Source: Pseudostreptobacillus hongkongensis
Lineage (GTDB): Bacteria; Fusobacteriota; Fusobacteriia; Fusobacteriales; Leptotrichiaceae
Assembly (NCBI RefSeq): GCF_001559795.1
Contig: NZ_LOHY01000079.1
Span: 1 to 64,000 of the forward strand
DNA: 64,000 nt
Reading direction: 5' to 3'
Translations under genes and position numbers: made by a program
Shown here: piece after piece, positions 56,628 to 63,298 of the stretch
Numbering within the stretch: the stretch's first letter is position 1
How the letters are laid out: each line of letters begins with the position of its first letter
Notes under the pieces: generated by a model
Databases searched by the model: none
The model's input: the letters and a program-made list of their open reading frames with translations, nothing else
Told to the model about the DNA's origin: nothing

Positions 56628-57263
56628 ATGAACTCACAAAAATTAGAAAGCATTAAAAACAGTATTAAAAAAGGTTACTTTTTTGAAGGAGATTATTCAA
56701 CAAGCTATTATATTTTGAATGATGATAATCAAAAAAAATTAAGAATTGATGAAGATTCAATTTGCGAATTTAATGAAAATCAAAAATATGTTTTGAGTGA
56801 AGATTTAAAACTTTGTGAAGAATTAATAGAACTTTGTGAAGAATATGATTTTATGAGAGTTAGAAGAGAAAATGCAGAAGAATTTGAAAAAATTAAAGAT
56901 TTAAAAACTTATATCGATGAGTTTGATTTAATGTTTAAAACAACGATTAAAAAAGAGTATAATAAAGATTTTTATCTAATTTCTATCGATGATAACGGAA
57001 TTGACATTTTGTTTGAGGGATATATATCAAAAGATGATTTTAAAAAATTAAGCGAAATCTCTTTAAAAATAGATGAAATTGTTGAATTATCAAAATTTGA
57101 ATACAAAGATAATAAAAAATATATAAGTGTTTTTGAAATTCTAGATCTAGAAGATCATGAGATTGAACCAGTTGATGATTTTTGTATGAATCCATACGAT
57201 GTTGAAGATTTAAAAGATTATTTGAGAGATGTTGAATACAACAAAAACTTCTATGAAGATTAA
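56628..57263 (+). CDS. Acidic protein of unknown function (211 residues)
   Basis: Translation starts at ATG 56628 with AAAGGAG seven bases upstream. The protein is rich in Asp and Glu throughout (for example CEELIELCEEYDF and ILDLEDHEIEPVDDF) and has an estimated strong negative charge. Short repeated helical segments follow. No known family or catalytic motif was seen. Being acidic, small and in a phage-like region, it might mimic DNA or act against defence, but this is only a guess from composition. A terminator follows. Confidence 0.65.
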   Translation: MNSQKLESIKNSIKKGYFFEGDYSTSYYILNDDNQKKLRIDEDSICEFNENQKYVLSEDLKLCEELIELCEEYDFMRVRRENAEEFEKIKDLKTYIDEFDLMFKTTIKKEYNKDFYLISIDDNGIDILFEGYISKDDFKKLSEISLKIDEIVELSKFEYKDNKKYISVFEILDLEDHEIEPVDDFCMNPYDVEDLKDYLRDVEYNKNFYED

Positions 57264-57318
57264 ATAAAAAACTAAAATACGAAATTGAAAGTCTATATAG
57301 ATTTTTATACTCAACTCG

Positions 57319-57345
57319 AGGTAGTTATAAAACTACCTTTTTTTT
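57319..57345 (+). terminator. Terminator of the 211-residue gene
   Basis: An 8-bp stem AGGTAGTT-ATAA-AACTACCT followed by seven T on the plus strand. Confidence 0.9.
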
Positions 57346-57351
57346 ATATCA

Positions 57352-57422
57352 AAAAAAAAGAGGAACACTAAGTTCTTCTAATAACATGACACTCAAACTA
57401 AAACAATATACATTGTCTGAGT
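57352..57422 (-). ncRNA. Candidate small RNA of about 70 nt
   Basis: On the minus strand a very good promoter, TTGACA (57456-57451), 16 bases, TATAAT (57434-57429), precedes a stretch without a useful ORF. It ends in a strong intrinsic terminator: stem AGAAGAAC/GTTCCTCT (57379-57359, one mismatch, five-base loop), then nine T. It lies between the two acidic-protein genes and its promoter is back to back with the next gene. It contains only tiny frames of 6-12 codons. Confidence 0.6.
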
Positions 57423-57463
57423 AATAATATTATACTCTTTTTATATTTTTTGTCAATAAAACT

Positions 57464-57491
57464 TTGATTTTTTTGAAAAATAAGGTATTAT
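57464..57491 (+). promoter_or_regulatory. Promoter of the 190-residue gene
   Basis: TTGATT (57464-57469), 16 bases and TATTAT (57486-57491). It is divergent from the small-RNA promoter; the two -35 boxes are seven bases apart, so one bound regulator could affect both. Confidence 0.5.
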
Positions 57492-57523
57492 TTAGTAAAT
57501 AATGTTAAATAGGAGTAATAAAT

Positions 57524-58096
57524 ATGATGTTAAAAACTTGCAATCAATTAAAAAGAGATATTCAAGATTTTGCCTTTACAAATGAATTAGAATTAATAGG
57601 GAAAAATAATGTGTATAATACAATAGCTTTAAATCTTAATATACCAAATCAAGACTTAATGGAAATTTTGAAAGGTCAAGAGTTCTTTTATTTAGATAGT
57701 TATTTGAAATTATGTGAATACTTTACAACTCCTTTTCAGTTTTCTATTGAATACCCTGCAGATGAATTAACAAGTCAAGAAAATGGAACAGAAACACTAA
57801 CAGAAGAAATAGCATTTGATTTAGCTTTAGAAGAAAAACCTAGAAAATGGTTAGCTTTTTTTGATATTAAAGAATATGAAAATATGCAATATTATAATTT
57901 TTACGATTATGATATAGAAGATAACGAAGAAGATTTAAAAATGGAAAGATTTATTAAAAATATGGATGAATTTTTTGGAGAAGAATATATTGAAACACCA
58001 AAATTCGAGATATATACCGATGAAAATTGGGTAAGATTACCATTAAAAGATATTTACACTTTATTTGAATATCAAGCTAAAATAGATATAAAATAA
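57524..58096 (+). CDS. Acidic protein of unknown function (190 residues)
   Basis: ATG 57524 (or 57527) has AGGAG eight bases upstream. The first 75 residues, VYNTIALNLNIPNQDLMEILKGQ then YLDSYLKLCEYF, resemble a Cro/CI-type helix-turn-helix (recognition helix after a Leu-rich turn). The rest is strongly acidic, with DFYDYD- and EDNEEDL-like segments. DNA-binding is suggested for the N-terminus only. No specific family recognised. It may control the divergent small RNA. Confidence 0.6.
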   Translation: MMLKTCNQLKRDIQDFAFTNELELIGKNNVYNTIALNLNIPNQDLMEILKGQEFFYLDSYLKLCEYFTTPFQFSIEYPADELTSQENGTETLTEEIAFDLALEEKPRKWLAFFDIKEYENMQYYNFYDYDIEDNEEDLKMERFIKNMDEFFGEEYIETPKFEIYTDENWVRLPLKDIYTLFEYQAKIDIK

Positions 58097-58103
58097 AAAA
58101 AAC

Positions 58104-58121
58104 GGTGACAATTAAGTCGCC
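58104..58121. other. Short hairpin downstream of the acidic gene
   Basis: GGTGAC-AATTAA-GTCGCC forms a 6-bp stem with one G-U pair on the plus strand. On the minus strand it carries a mismatch but is followed by eight T, so it could weakly end leftward transcription. Confidence 0.35.
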
Positions 58122-58133
58122 TATAATAAATTA

Positions 58134-58181
58134 ACCCCAGCTATTCAGAACGTATCTGTACACTTAAGTAGTAACTGGGGT
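58134..58181 (+). other. Structured element with ACCCCAG/CTGGGGT outer stem
   Basis: A 7-bp GC-rich outer stem (58134-58140 with 58175-58181) encloses inner pairings, for example CAGA with TCTG and CTA with TAG. It is followed by TGTTTGGTGTTTTATTT on the plus strand. It may be an unusual terminator of the acidic gene or a structured phage RNA. Confidence 0.4.
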
Positions 58182-58206
58182 GTTTGGTGTTTTATTTAAT
58201 ATTATA

Positions 58207-58224
58207 TAGATAGTGAACTATCTA
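58207..58224. other. Inverted repeat TAGATAGT-GA-ACTATCTA
   Basis: A perfect 8-bp inverted repeat with a 2-base centre, too tight for a good RNA hairpin and more like a dimer-binding site on DNA. It lies in the gap (58097-58350) between plus-strand accessory genes and the minus-strand lysis genes. Otherwise I see nothing in this gap but short repeats. Confidence 0.35.
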
Positions 58225-58324
58225 CACCAATATAGTACCTCATTTTTTATTTTTTATCAATTATTACTTGAAAATAGCTCAGCCTAAATCTCGGCTCTAT
58301 TCATAGTCAGTATTAGTTAATAAA

Positions 58325-58352
58325 AAGGGTATGCAAAAAATTTGCTACCCTT
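58325..58352 (-). terminator. Terminator of the phage lysis unit
   Basis: AAGGGTA-GCAA pairs with TTGCA-TACCCTT (one bulge), and TTTTTATT follows on the minus strand. It overlaps the stop codon of the 193-residue gene and ends the leftward phage transcript. Confidence 0.85.
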
Positions 58353-58932
58353 ATATTTTTGTTTCATTTATTTCTTTAAGTACTCGTGCTTGTTCTCTCT
58401 CTATATGCGCTTTCATCGTTCTAGCTAACTCTTTATAATCTATATCCTCGCATAAAGAGACACTGTCAAATATATCAATTATCTTTATGTGAATATCTTG
58501 CCAATTGCTATAAATTAAATCATAATATACTTTTTTAGTCTTAGAATTTGTAAACATTAAAAGTAATTCATTTATTCTGTCTAGTATCTCTTCTACTTCT
58601 TGTGTCAATTCATTAAGTATATTATCCTTGTTTTGATTAATGTTATTGTTAATGATATACCACAACACTAATTTTTCGTATCCTTGTAAAAGTCTTATCC
58701 ACAATAATCTCACTACCATTTTTAATTTAGTCTGGTCGATATGTCCATCCACGATGCTGTCTTTTAATAGGATCATAGTAGATATGATTTCCTCATCTCT
58801 TTTTAGTCGGTCATCATTACTTTTTTTATTTTCAACAATTAAATACCATATCATTACAATGGCAATTACAGGAGCTAGTCCGTGTGTTCCAATTATTTTC
58901 ATTACTTGTTCCAATTTATCTACTTCTATCAT
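58351..58932 (-). CDS. Phage-type membrane protein (193 residues)
   Basis: One membrane helix (residues 17-34, GLAPVIAIVMIWYLIV) precedes a long helical, partly coiled-coil domain (ELTQEVEEILDRINELLLMF). It lies directly after holin and endolysin genes in the same direction. That place and topology would fit a holin accessory, antiholin or spanin-like role, but no family was recognised. The ATG has GGTGG upstream. Confidence 0.6.
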   Translation of the reverse strand: MIEVDKLEQVMKIIGTHGLAPVIAIVMIWYLIVENKKSNDDRLKRDEEIISTMILLKDSIVDGHIDQTKLKMVVRLLWIRLLQGYEKLVLWYIINNNINQNKDNILNELTQEVEEILDRINELLLMFTNSKTKKVYYDLIYSNWQDIHIKIIDIFDSVSLCEDIDYKELARTMKAHIEREQARVLKEINETKI

Positions 58933-58944
58933 AATTCCACCACC

Positions 58945-59123
58945 TTAGAAATACCAACTAGCACCAATTCGAGCTACTGCTTCCGTTTCTTTAATATTAA
59001 ACGGCTTAGTTTTAATAGCTATATCACTATATATCATAGTCTTTGAATAATCTCTATTGATATTACCTAAAACATCACTAAAATTACTATAATTAGCATT
59101 GTATAAAGGGTTAGGAGAAGTTA
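58945..59123 (-). pseudogene. Frame-shifted continuation of the holin gene with a beta-barrel-like end
   Basis: After the holin stop, another frame stays open for about 60 codons with a convincing protein: TSPNPLYNANYSNFSDVLG, later IKETEAVARIGASWYF and stop. It has no start codon of its own. A -1 change at GGGG (59130-59133) joins it to the holin frame. The ending, alternating hydrophobic residues with a final Phe, looks like an outer-membrane beta-barrel C-terminus. It could be a gene remnant or a frameshift product. Confidence 0.4.
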
Positions 59124-59501
59124 CTACTTCCCCACATCCTCTCCTTGTTTTTCCTCGTTTTCAGTTAATTCTTTTTTTAATTCTTCTTTAGCTAGAGTAT
59201 TTTTTTCAACGATAGTAACTGCTCTTTCAACTGCCTTATCAATTACTGCATCTGTTGCTTTAAGTCCTAATTTTTCTACTTGCATTCCTACTTCAGTAAT
59301 TGCTCTAGCTTTCTTATTAGCACCATCTTTATATTTGAAATTGTCTTCATACCATTGCACGATATTTACTGCTATTTCCAATATATTGTCATCAACTTTT
59401 GTCTCTGTTTTTTGTGCTAACTTTCTAAATGTAGGAACAAGTCCTAAAAATGCTCCTGTCAAAACTCCTAAAATTGTGTACATAATTTCTAATTTTGTCA
59501 T
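59124..59501 (-). CDS. Phage holin, LLH-like superfamily 6
   Basis: The 125-residue protein has one N-terminal membrane helix (residues 5-22, EIMYTILGVLTGAFLGLVP) and a long helical domain with NIVQWYEDNFKYKDGANKKARAITEVGMQ, resembling holins of the LLH type, where Gly and Lys patterns recur in the helical part. Holins open the inner membrane so that the endolysin reaches the wall. It lies 35 bases after the endolysin gene. The frame may continue past its stop through a -1 shift. Confidence 0.72.
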   Translation of the reverse strand: MTKLEIMYTILGVLTGAFLGLVPTFRKLAQKTETKVDDNILEIAVNIVQWYEDNFKYKDGANKKARAITEVGMQVEKLGLKATDAVIDKAVERAVTIVEKNTLAKEELKKELTENEEKQGEDVGK

Positions 59502-59536
59502 AATAATTACCTCTTTCTTTTATTTTATTTTTTAAT

Positions 59537-59974
59537 TTATTCGACTATTTTTTTAAGTTCAATATGTGGGTTATCTTTGAGTGATTTCCAATCACCACCC
59601 CACTCGACCTTTATTCCAAATTCTCTTGCTACTAATTCAATGTGCCTTGCAACTTTTTGATATTTATTAGTAGACTTCCAATCTATATTCCCTTGTATTG
59701 TTGGGTCATAAATTCCAAAATCAATAGCATACCCATAACCATCACTTTTAGCTTGATGGTTAGACTTCTTAACATAACCATCACAATTAGTTACTCTAAT
59801 TCCTGATATAGTTCTCCCTTGCTGATATAATCCATTTTGGTATTCAGCTGTTCTAAAACCTTGAACGATTATAAAATCAAATGGACTATTTGTTATAGCT
59901 TTTTGAATAGCTGATACTAATTTAGGATGAATTTTATCTAGCTTGTTAATGCTATTTTGACTTAGTTTATACAT
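59537..59974 (-). CDS. Phage endolysin, M15-family peptidase
   Basis: A zinc peptidase of 145 residues that cuts peptide cross-links of peptidoglycan, as in L-alanoyl-D-glutamate peptidases or VanY. Zinc ligands are in SNHQAKSDGYGYAIDFG (His and Asp, near residues 72-89) and in NPHIELK near the end; the Glu and Trp in KVEWGGDWKSL complete the site. No separate wall-binding domain is present. ATG is preceded by AGGAGGTGG. Confidence 0.9.
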   Translation of the reverse strand: MYKLSQNSINKLDKIHPKLVSAIQKAITNSPFDFIIVQGFRTAEYQNGLYQQGRTISGIRVTNCDGYVKKSNHQAKSDGYGYAIDFGIYDPTIQGNIDWKSTNKYQKVARHIELVAREFGIKVEWGGDWKSLKDNPHIELKKIVE

Positions 59975-60014
59975 CAGTTCTCCACCTCCTTTTTCTAAAA
60001 TTTTATAAATAAAA

Positions 60015-60042
60015 AAGACAGAACTATTTAAAATTCTGTCTT
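60015..60042 (-). terminator. Terminator of the RelA/SpoT cargo gene
   Basis: A perfect 9-bp stem AAGACAGAA with TTCTGTCTT, ten-base loop, followed on the minus strand by TTTTATTTA. Confidence 0.85.
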
Positions 60043-60053
60043 GCTATAATTAG

Positions 60054-61052
60054 TTATTTAATATATTTTTCTATTGTTCTTATAAAAGATCCTGCATCTA
60101 AAAAATAATTAGGATATGCTTTTTTTAAGTTTTTTAAATCTTCTACCGATACTAGAACTACATTTGTTTTTTCTTTTTTTTCATAATATAAGTAATCTGA
60201 ACTTATTTCTTTTTCAGGTGTCGGTATCAATCTAATTTTATTAGTTTCATAATCTAATATCAACAATAAATATTCATTAGTTTTAAAATCTTCAATTACA
60301 TTTGTTACAATACTAATACTTCTTAAATCGTTTAGTATTTTATATTCAGCATCTATTAATTTTAATTCATTAATTTTTTCAAACTTTTTTTTAGTTTCTA
60401 TACATTCTATTAATTCACTTGATAATTTAAAAAAATCTTTATAATATTTTGTTCCACCACCAATTTTTAAATCTTCATTTTTTATTGAATCAACTATCTC
60501 TAATGCTGTTGCCCATTGATGTTGTAATCTAGTTCTTATTTGTAATTCTAAGAGATACCCATTCAATTCTTTATATTGTTTACCTTGATACTTGTATATT
60601 TGATGTATACTCCTATATCCATCTTTTTTAGGATCTAATATATAGTTTTTCTCTCTTTCAAACACAAAATTATTCTTATTATTCGGTGATTTATATACTC
60701 CATTTTTTAAAACTTCACTGAATTCTTCAACTTCTTTTAAATTAGATAGTATAACTCTTGTACCTGCCAAATCCTGCATTCTACTAAGTTTCATATCTTT
60801 AAATCTTTTTATCTTCGAAATAATTGAAGGTAATCTTTTCAATCTTTGTGAACAAATAAAATTATTTTCAGGATACTTTTTATTTAACTTACTTCTAATA
60901 GTATAAATAAAACTTCTCATTATCTTAGAATGCTCAGCTCTATAATTAGATATTATTTCTAAATCTTTATCACTAGAACTTTCTCTGTATATTCTGTCCC
61001 CTATTCTATCTAGTTCATTTTTAGATATATCAACTTCTTTAATATACACCAT
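60054..61052 (-). CDS. Phage-borne RelA/SpoT-domain protein
   Basis: This 332-residue protein contains a (p)ppGpp-synthetase-type domain (about residues 40-200): SQRLKRLPSIISKIKRF, LSRMQDLAGTRVIL, then KDGYRSIHQIYKY and LLELQIRTRLQHQWATALE are the family blocks. It lacks HD, TGS and ACT domains. The C-terminal third (about 205-332) is extra and ends YPNYFLDAGSFIRTIEKYIK. Its separate promoter (61076-61104) and terminator within the lysis region mark it as a cargo gene. By analogy with CapRel and toxSAS, a role in defence is possible, but a plain alarmone synthetase is not excluded. ATG 61052 has AGGAGG. Confidence 0.8.
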   Translation of the reverse strand: MVYIKEVDISKNELDRIGDRIYRESSSDKDLEIISNYRAEHSKIMRSFIYTIRSKLNKKYPENNFICSQRLKRLPSIISKIKRFKDMKLSRMQDLAGTRVILSNLKEVEEFSEVLKNGVYKSPNNKNNFVFEREKNYILDPKKDGYRSIHQIYKYQGKQYKELNGYLLELQIRTRLQHQWATALEIVDSIKNEDLKIGGGTKYYKDFFKLSSELIECIETKKKFEKINELKLIDAEYKILNDLRSISIVTNVIEDFKTNEYLLLILDYETNKIRLIPTPEKEISSDYLYYEKKEKTNVVLVSVEDLKNLKKAYPNYFLDAGSFIRTIEKYIK

Positions 61053-61075
61053 ATAAAACACCTCCTATTATCAGT

Positions 61076-61104
61076 ATTATATCATGATTAATTTAAAACA
61101 CCAA
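61076..61104 (-). promoter_or_regulatory. Own promoter of the RelA/SpoT cargo gene
   Basis: TTGGTG (61104-61099), 17 bases, TATAAT (61081-61076) with TGA before it as an extended -10, on the minus strand just after the stop of the NlpC/P60-like gene. Confidence 0.65.
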
Positions 61105-61107
61105 ATC

Positions 61108-61587
61108 TTATTTAATTTTACCCTCTTTATTTAATTCTACTTTAACTGCTAATCCTTTATCTAAAAGTACATCTAGCACATCTTGAGGACTAAATTTTGA
61201 AAACCATTTAGGATAAATGATATTATAGTGCCTATTTATTAATTCAGCACACCACTCACTGCAAGTATATCTATCTTTGTCCTGTTCTCCTCTATTAAAG
61301 AAGTTAGATAACCATATTGCTTTGTTGTCATATTTAAGTCCTTTAGTTTCATTATAAAATCTATCTAGACTATTAATAAGTGTACTATCTAGGACTTCAA
61401 ATACTTCCCATTTATTTGGATTTAGATATTTTTGTGATTGCATCCTTATAGCTGTTGGCTTGTCTGCAACTCCTATCAAATCATTACCATTCCACATCTC
61501 ACAGTGATTAAACCTTGATTTAGTCCACCATTGAATAAGTTTTGCTCCTATTCCCTTATTTTTATAAAAAACAAAATATATACTCAT
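61108..61587 (-). CDS. Permuted NlpC/P60 (YiiX-like) papain-type enzyme
   Basis: A 159-residue protein in which the likely catalytic His28 (RFNHCEMW) precedes the Cys109 (YTCSEWCAEL). This order is that of circularly permuted NlpC/P60 proteins such as YiiX/YaeF. Such enzymes act on peptides or on amide or thioester bonds. In a phage tail-lysis region it may help cell wall passage. It lies between a tail-associated gene and the RelA/SpoT cargo gene. Confidence 0.75.
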   Translation of the reverse strand: MSIYFVFYKNKGIGAKLIQWWTKSRFNHCEMWNGNDLIGVADKPTAIRMQSQKYLNPNKWEVFEVLDSTLINSLDRFYNETKGLKYDNKAIWLSNFFNRGEQDKDRYTCSEWCAELINRHYNIIYPKWFSKFSPQDVLDVLLDKGLAVKVELNKEGKIK

Positions 61588-61602
61588 ATCACATCCCCTT
61601 TT

Positions 61603-62385
61603 CTATTCAAATTTTAATGTTTTTAATACTTGTTCTAATACTTGCTTATACAATGCCTCTATTTGCACTTTCTCTAACTGTTCTAAAGTCATTTTATCTA
61701 TTTGTTCTCTTGTCAGTTCCTCTGCTTTAAAGCACGCTTGTTTATAAGTTATTCCTTTTAAATACAATTCATTAAATTCTTGTTCGCTTAAACTAGCATA
61801 TTCATATATACCATTATTAATATTATCAAATTGCCAATCTATCTTTTGTAAAGGTATTCCTAAACTTTTTGTCTTTTGAAAAGCATTAAGCACCCCGTTA
61901 GCATTGATTAAGTCAGTATCTCTTAGCTTTTGCCTCAAATTTCCTTTATAAATAAATCCATTCTCAACAGTGCTATTCTTAATCTTGTCTAAGTTTTCAT
62001 ATAATCTCTTTATTTCTCTTATTTTTAGTTCTGTATCTTTCTTTTTAATATCAAGGGTATAGTTGTTACCCTCTACCTTATAAAATTCAATAGAAGCTAA
62101 ATCTACTGATTTTAGAGGGATTAGTATTTGATTATCTTTAATTTCTTGATTAGTATATTCAGTATATCTATTTGTTAGATAACCGTTTTCAATTTCTACT
62201 AACAGTTTCTTTTCGCTTTCTATTTCCTCTTTTGTCTTTTCCCTTAATACACCATTATCTAGTGTTGGGTTATCAAATTTATCACTATATATTATAGTGT
62301 TAGGATATAGCTCTTTGATTATATCATCTTCTATCTCATCATATACACTTGCAATATATTCAGTTCCTCTGTATAAATATTTCAT
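61603..62385 (-). CDS. Phage tail-associated protein of unknown function
   Basis: ATG 62385 with AAAGGAG defines a 260-residue product; the longer frame to 62448 overlaps the preceding gene. The N-terminal part (MKYLYRGTEYIASVYDEIED) is mixed, the middle has strands with IPLKSVDLASIEFYKV, and the end is a helical segment rich in Glu, Leu and Gln. No family recognised. Its place directly after the tail fibre genes suggests a tail or baseplate accessory. Confidence 0.6.
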   Translation of the reverse strand: MKYLYRGTEYIASVYDEIEDDIIKELYPNTIIYSDKFDNPTLDNGVLREKTKEEIESEKKLLVEIENGYLTNRYTEYTNQEIKDNQILIPLKSVDLASIEFYKVEGNNYTLDIKKKDTELKIREIKRLYENLDKIKNSTVENGFIYKGNLRQKLRDTDLINANGVLNAFQKTKSLGIPLQKIDWQFDNINNGIYEYASLSEQEFNELYLKGITYKQACFKAEELTREQIDKMTLEQLEKVQIEALYKQVLEQVLKTLKFE

Positions 62386-62399
62386 TTTATTTCTCCTTT

Positions 62400-63242
62400 C
62401 TAGCTTAGTTTGTAAACACATACTTGAGCTAATAATAACTGTAACCAATCATCATAATTATAATTACCATCATAATAATCAACAGTTTTATTAAAAAGTA
62501 ATTTAACTTTATTATCTACTAAAAAAATTACACTTTCATCAATAGAACGATAGCTTGCTTCATTGAAATTTAGTTGTTTTACTACTACTTTGTTAAATTT
62601 GTATTTGTAATTACCAATTTCTTTTTTAATTAATTTTTTTATTATAAAACTACCATTTCGTGTTTCCACTCTCTGTTTCTCATTATAAAAGTAATAAGTT
62701 AAATTTCCTTTTTTATATCCTTGAGTTATCATCTCTTCAAAATAACGTCTTTTCTTTATATTAGAAAGAATAAAAGCATGTTCTTCAAGAGATATTCTGT
62801 AATTATCTATAAATTCTTCTGCATTAATTACACTTCCATCTTCTAAACTGACTTCAATATCTGTCATTTTAGATTCAAACTCAAAAATCTTAAAATCAAG
62901 ATTAGTTTCATTAGGTGTACTAACAATTTTAGGAATGCCATTTTTAACTTCAACTACAGTTAAAATAGGTGATAAATGCTCATTATAAACTCCTTTGTCT
63001 TTACCTTGAGAAGTTACATGTTGTTTACTCCAATTAAAAATATGATTTTCTATTATACTAAATTTTAAATTTTGGTCAAAAATAATGTCGTAATTATGAT
63101 TACCATACCAATCATCAATTTTTACTGGCACGTGAATACTCTCTATTAAATAAGTACCATCTTTTAAAAATTCAATTGTCTGAGCATCGGTTGTTGGTTT
63201 ATAAAAATGAACTTTGTTATTATTATCAGGTGTAAATGCCAC
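62400..63242 (-). CDS. Phage tail protein, possibly the C-terminal part of the tail fibre
   Basis: From GTG 63242 this frame codes 280 residues with beta-rich sequence (GTYLIESIHVPVKIDDWYGNH). The start has no good ribosome binding site. Upstream the frame stays open and protein-like (KKTYNWYSLSDLTKDTN, TVTNFGDYARTVAF), joining the tail-fibre frame at the A7 tract (63320-63326). A -1 shift on A_AAA_AAA would fuse the two into one long fibre. So it is either a separate tail gene or the frameshift-encoded end of the fibre. Confidence 0.6.
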   Translation of the reverse strand: MAFTPDNNNKVHFYKPTTDAQTIEFLKDGTYLIESIHVPVKIDDWYGNHNYDIIFDQNLKFSIIENHIFNWSKQHVTSQGKDKGVYNEHLSPILTVVEVKNGIPKIVSTPNETNLDFKIFEFESKMTDIEVSLEDGSVINAEEFIDNYRISLEEHAFILSNIKKRRYFEEMITQGYKKGNLTYYFYNEKQRVETRNGSFIIKKLIKKEIGNYKYKFNKVVVKQLNFNEASYRSIDESVIFLVDNKVKLLFNKTVDYYDGNYNYDDWLQLLLAQVCVYKLS

Positions 63243-63298
63243 TGTCCTTGCATAATCTCCAAAATTAGTGACAGTATTTGTATCTTTTGTTAAATCAC

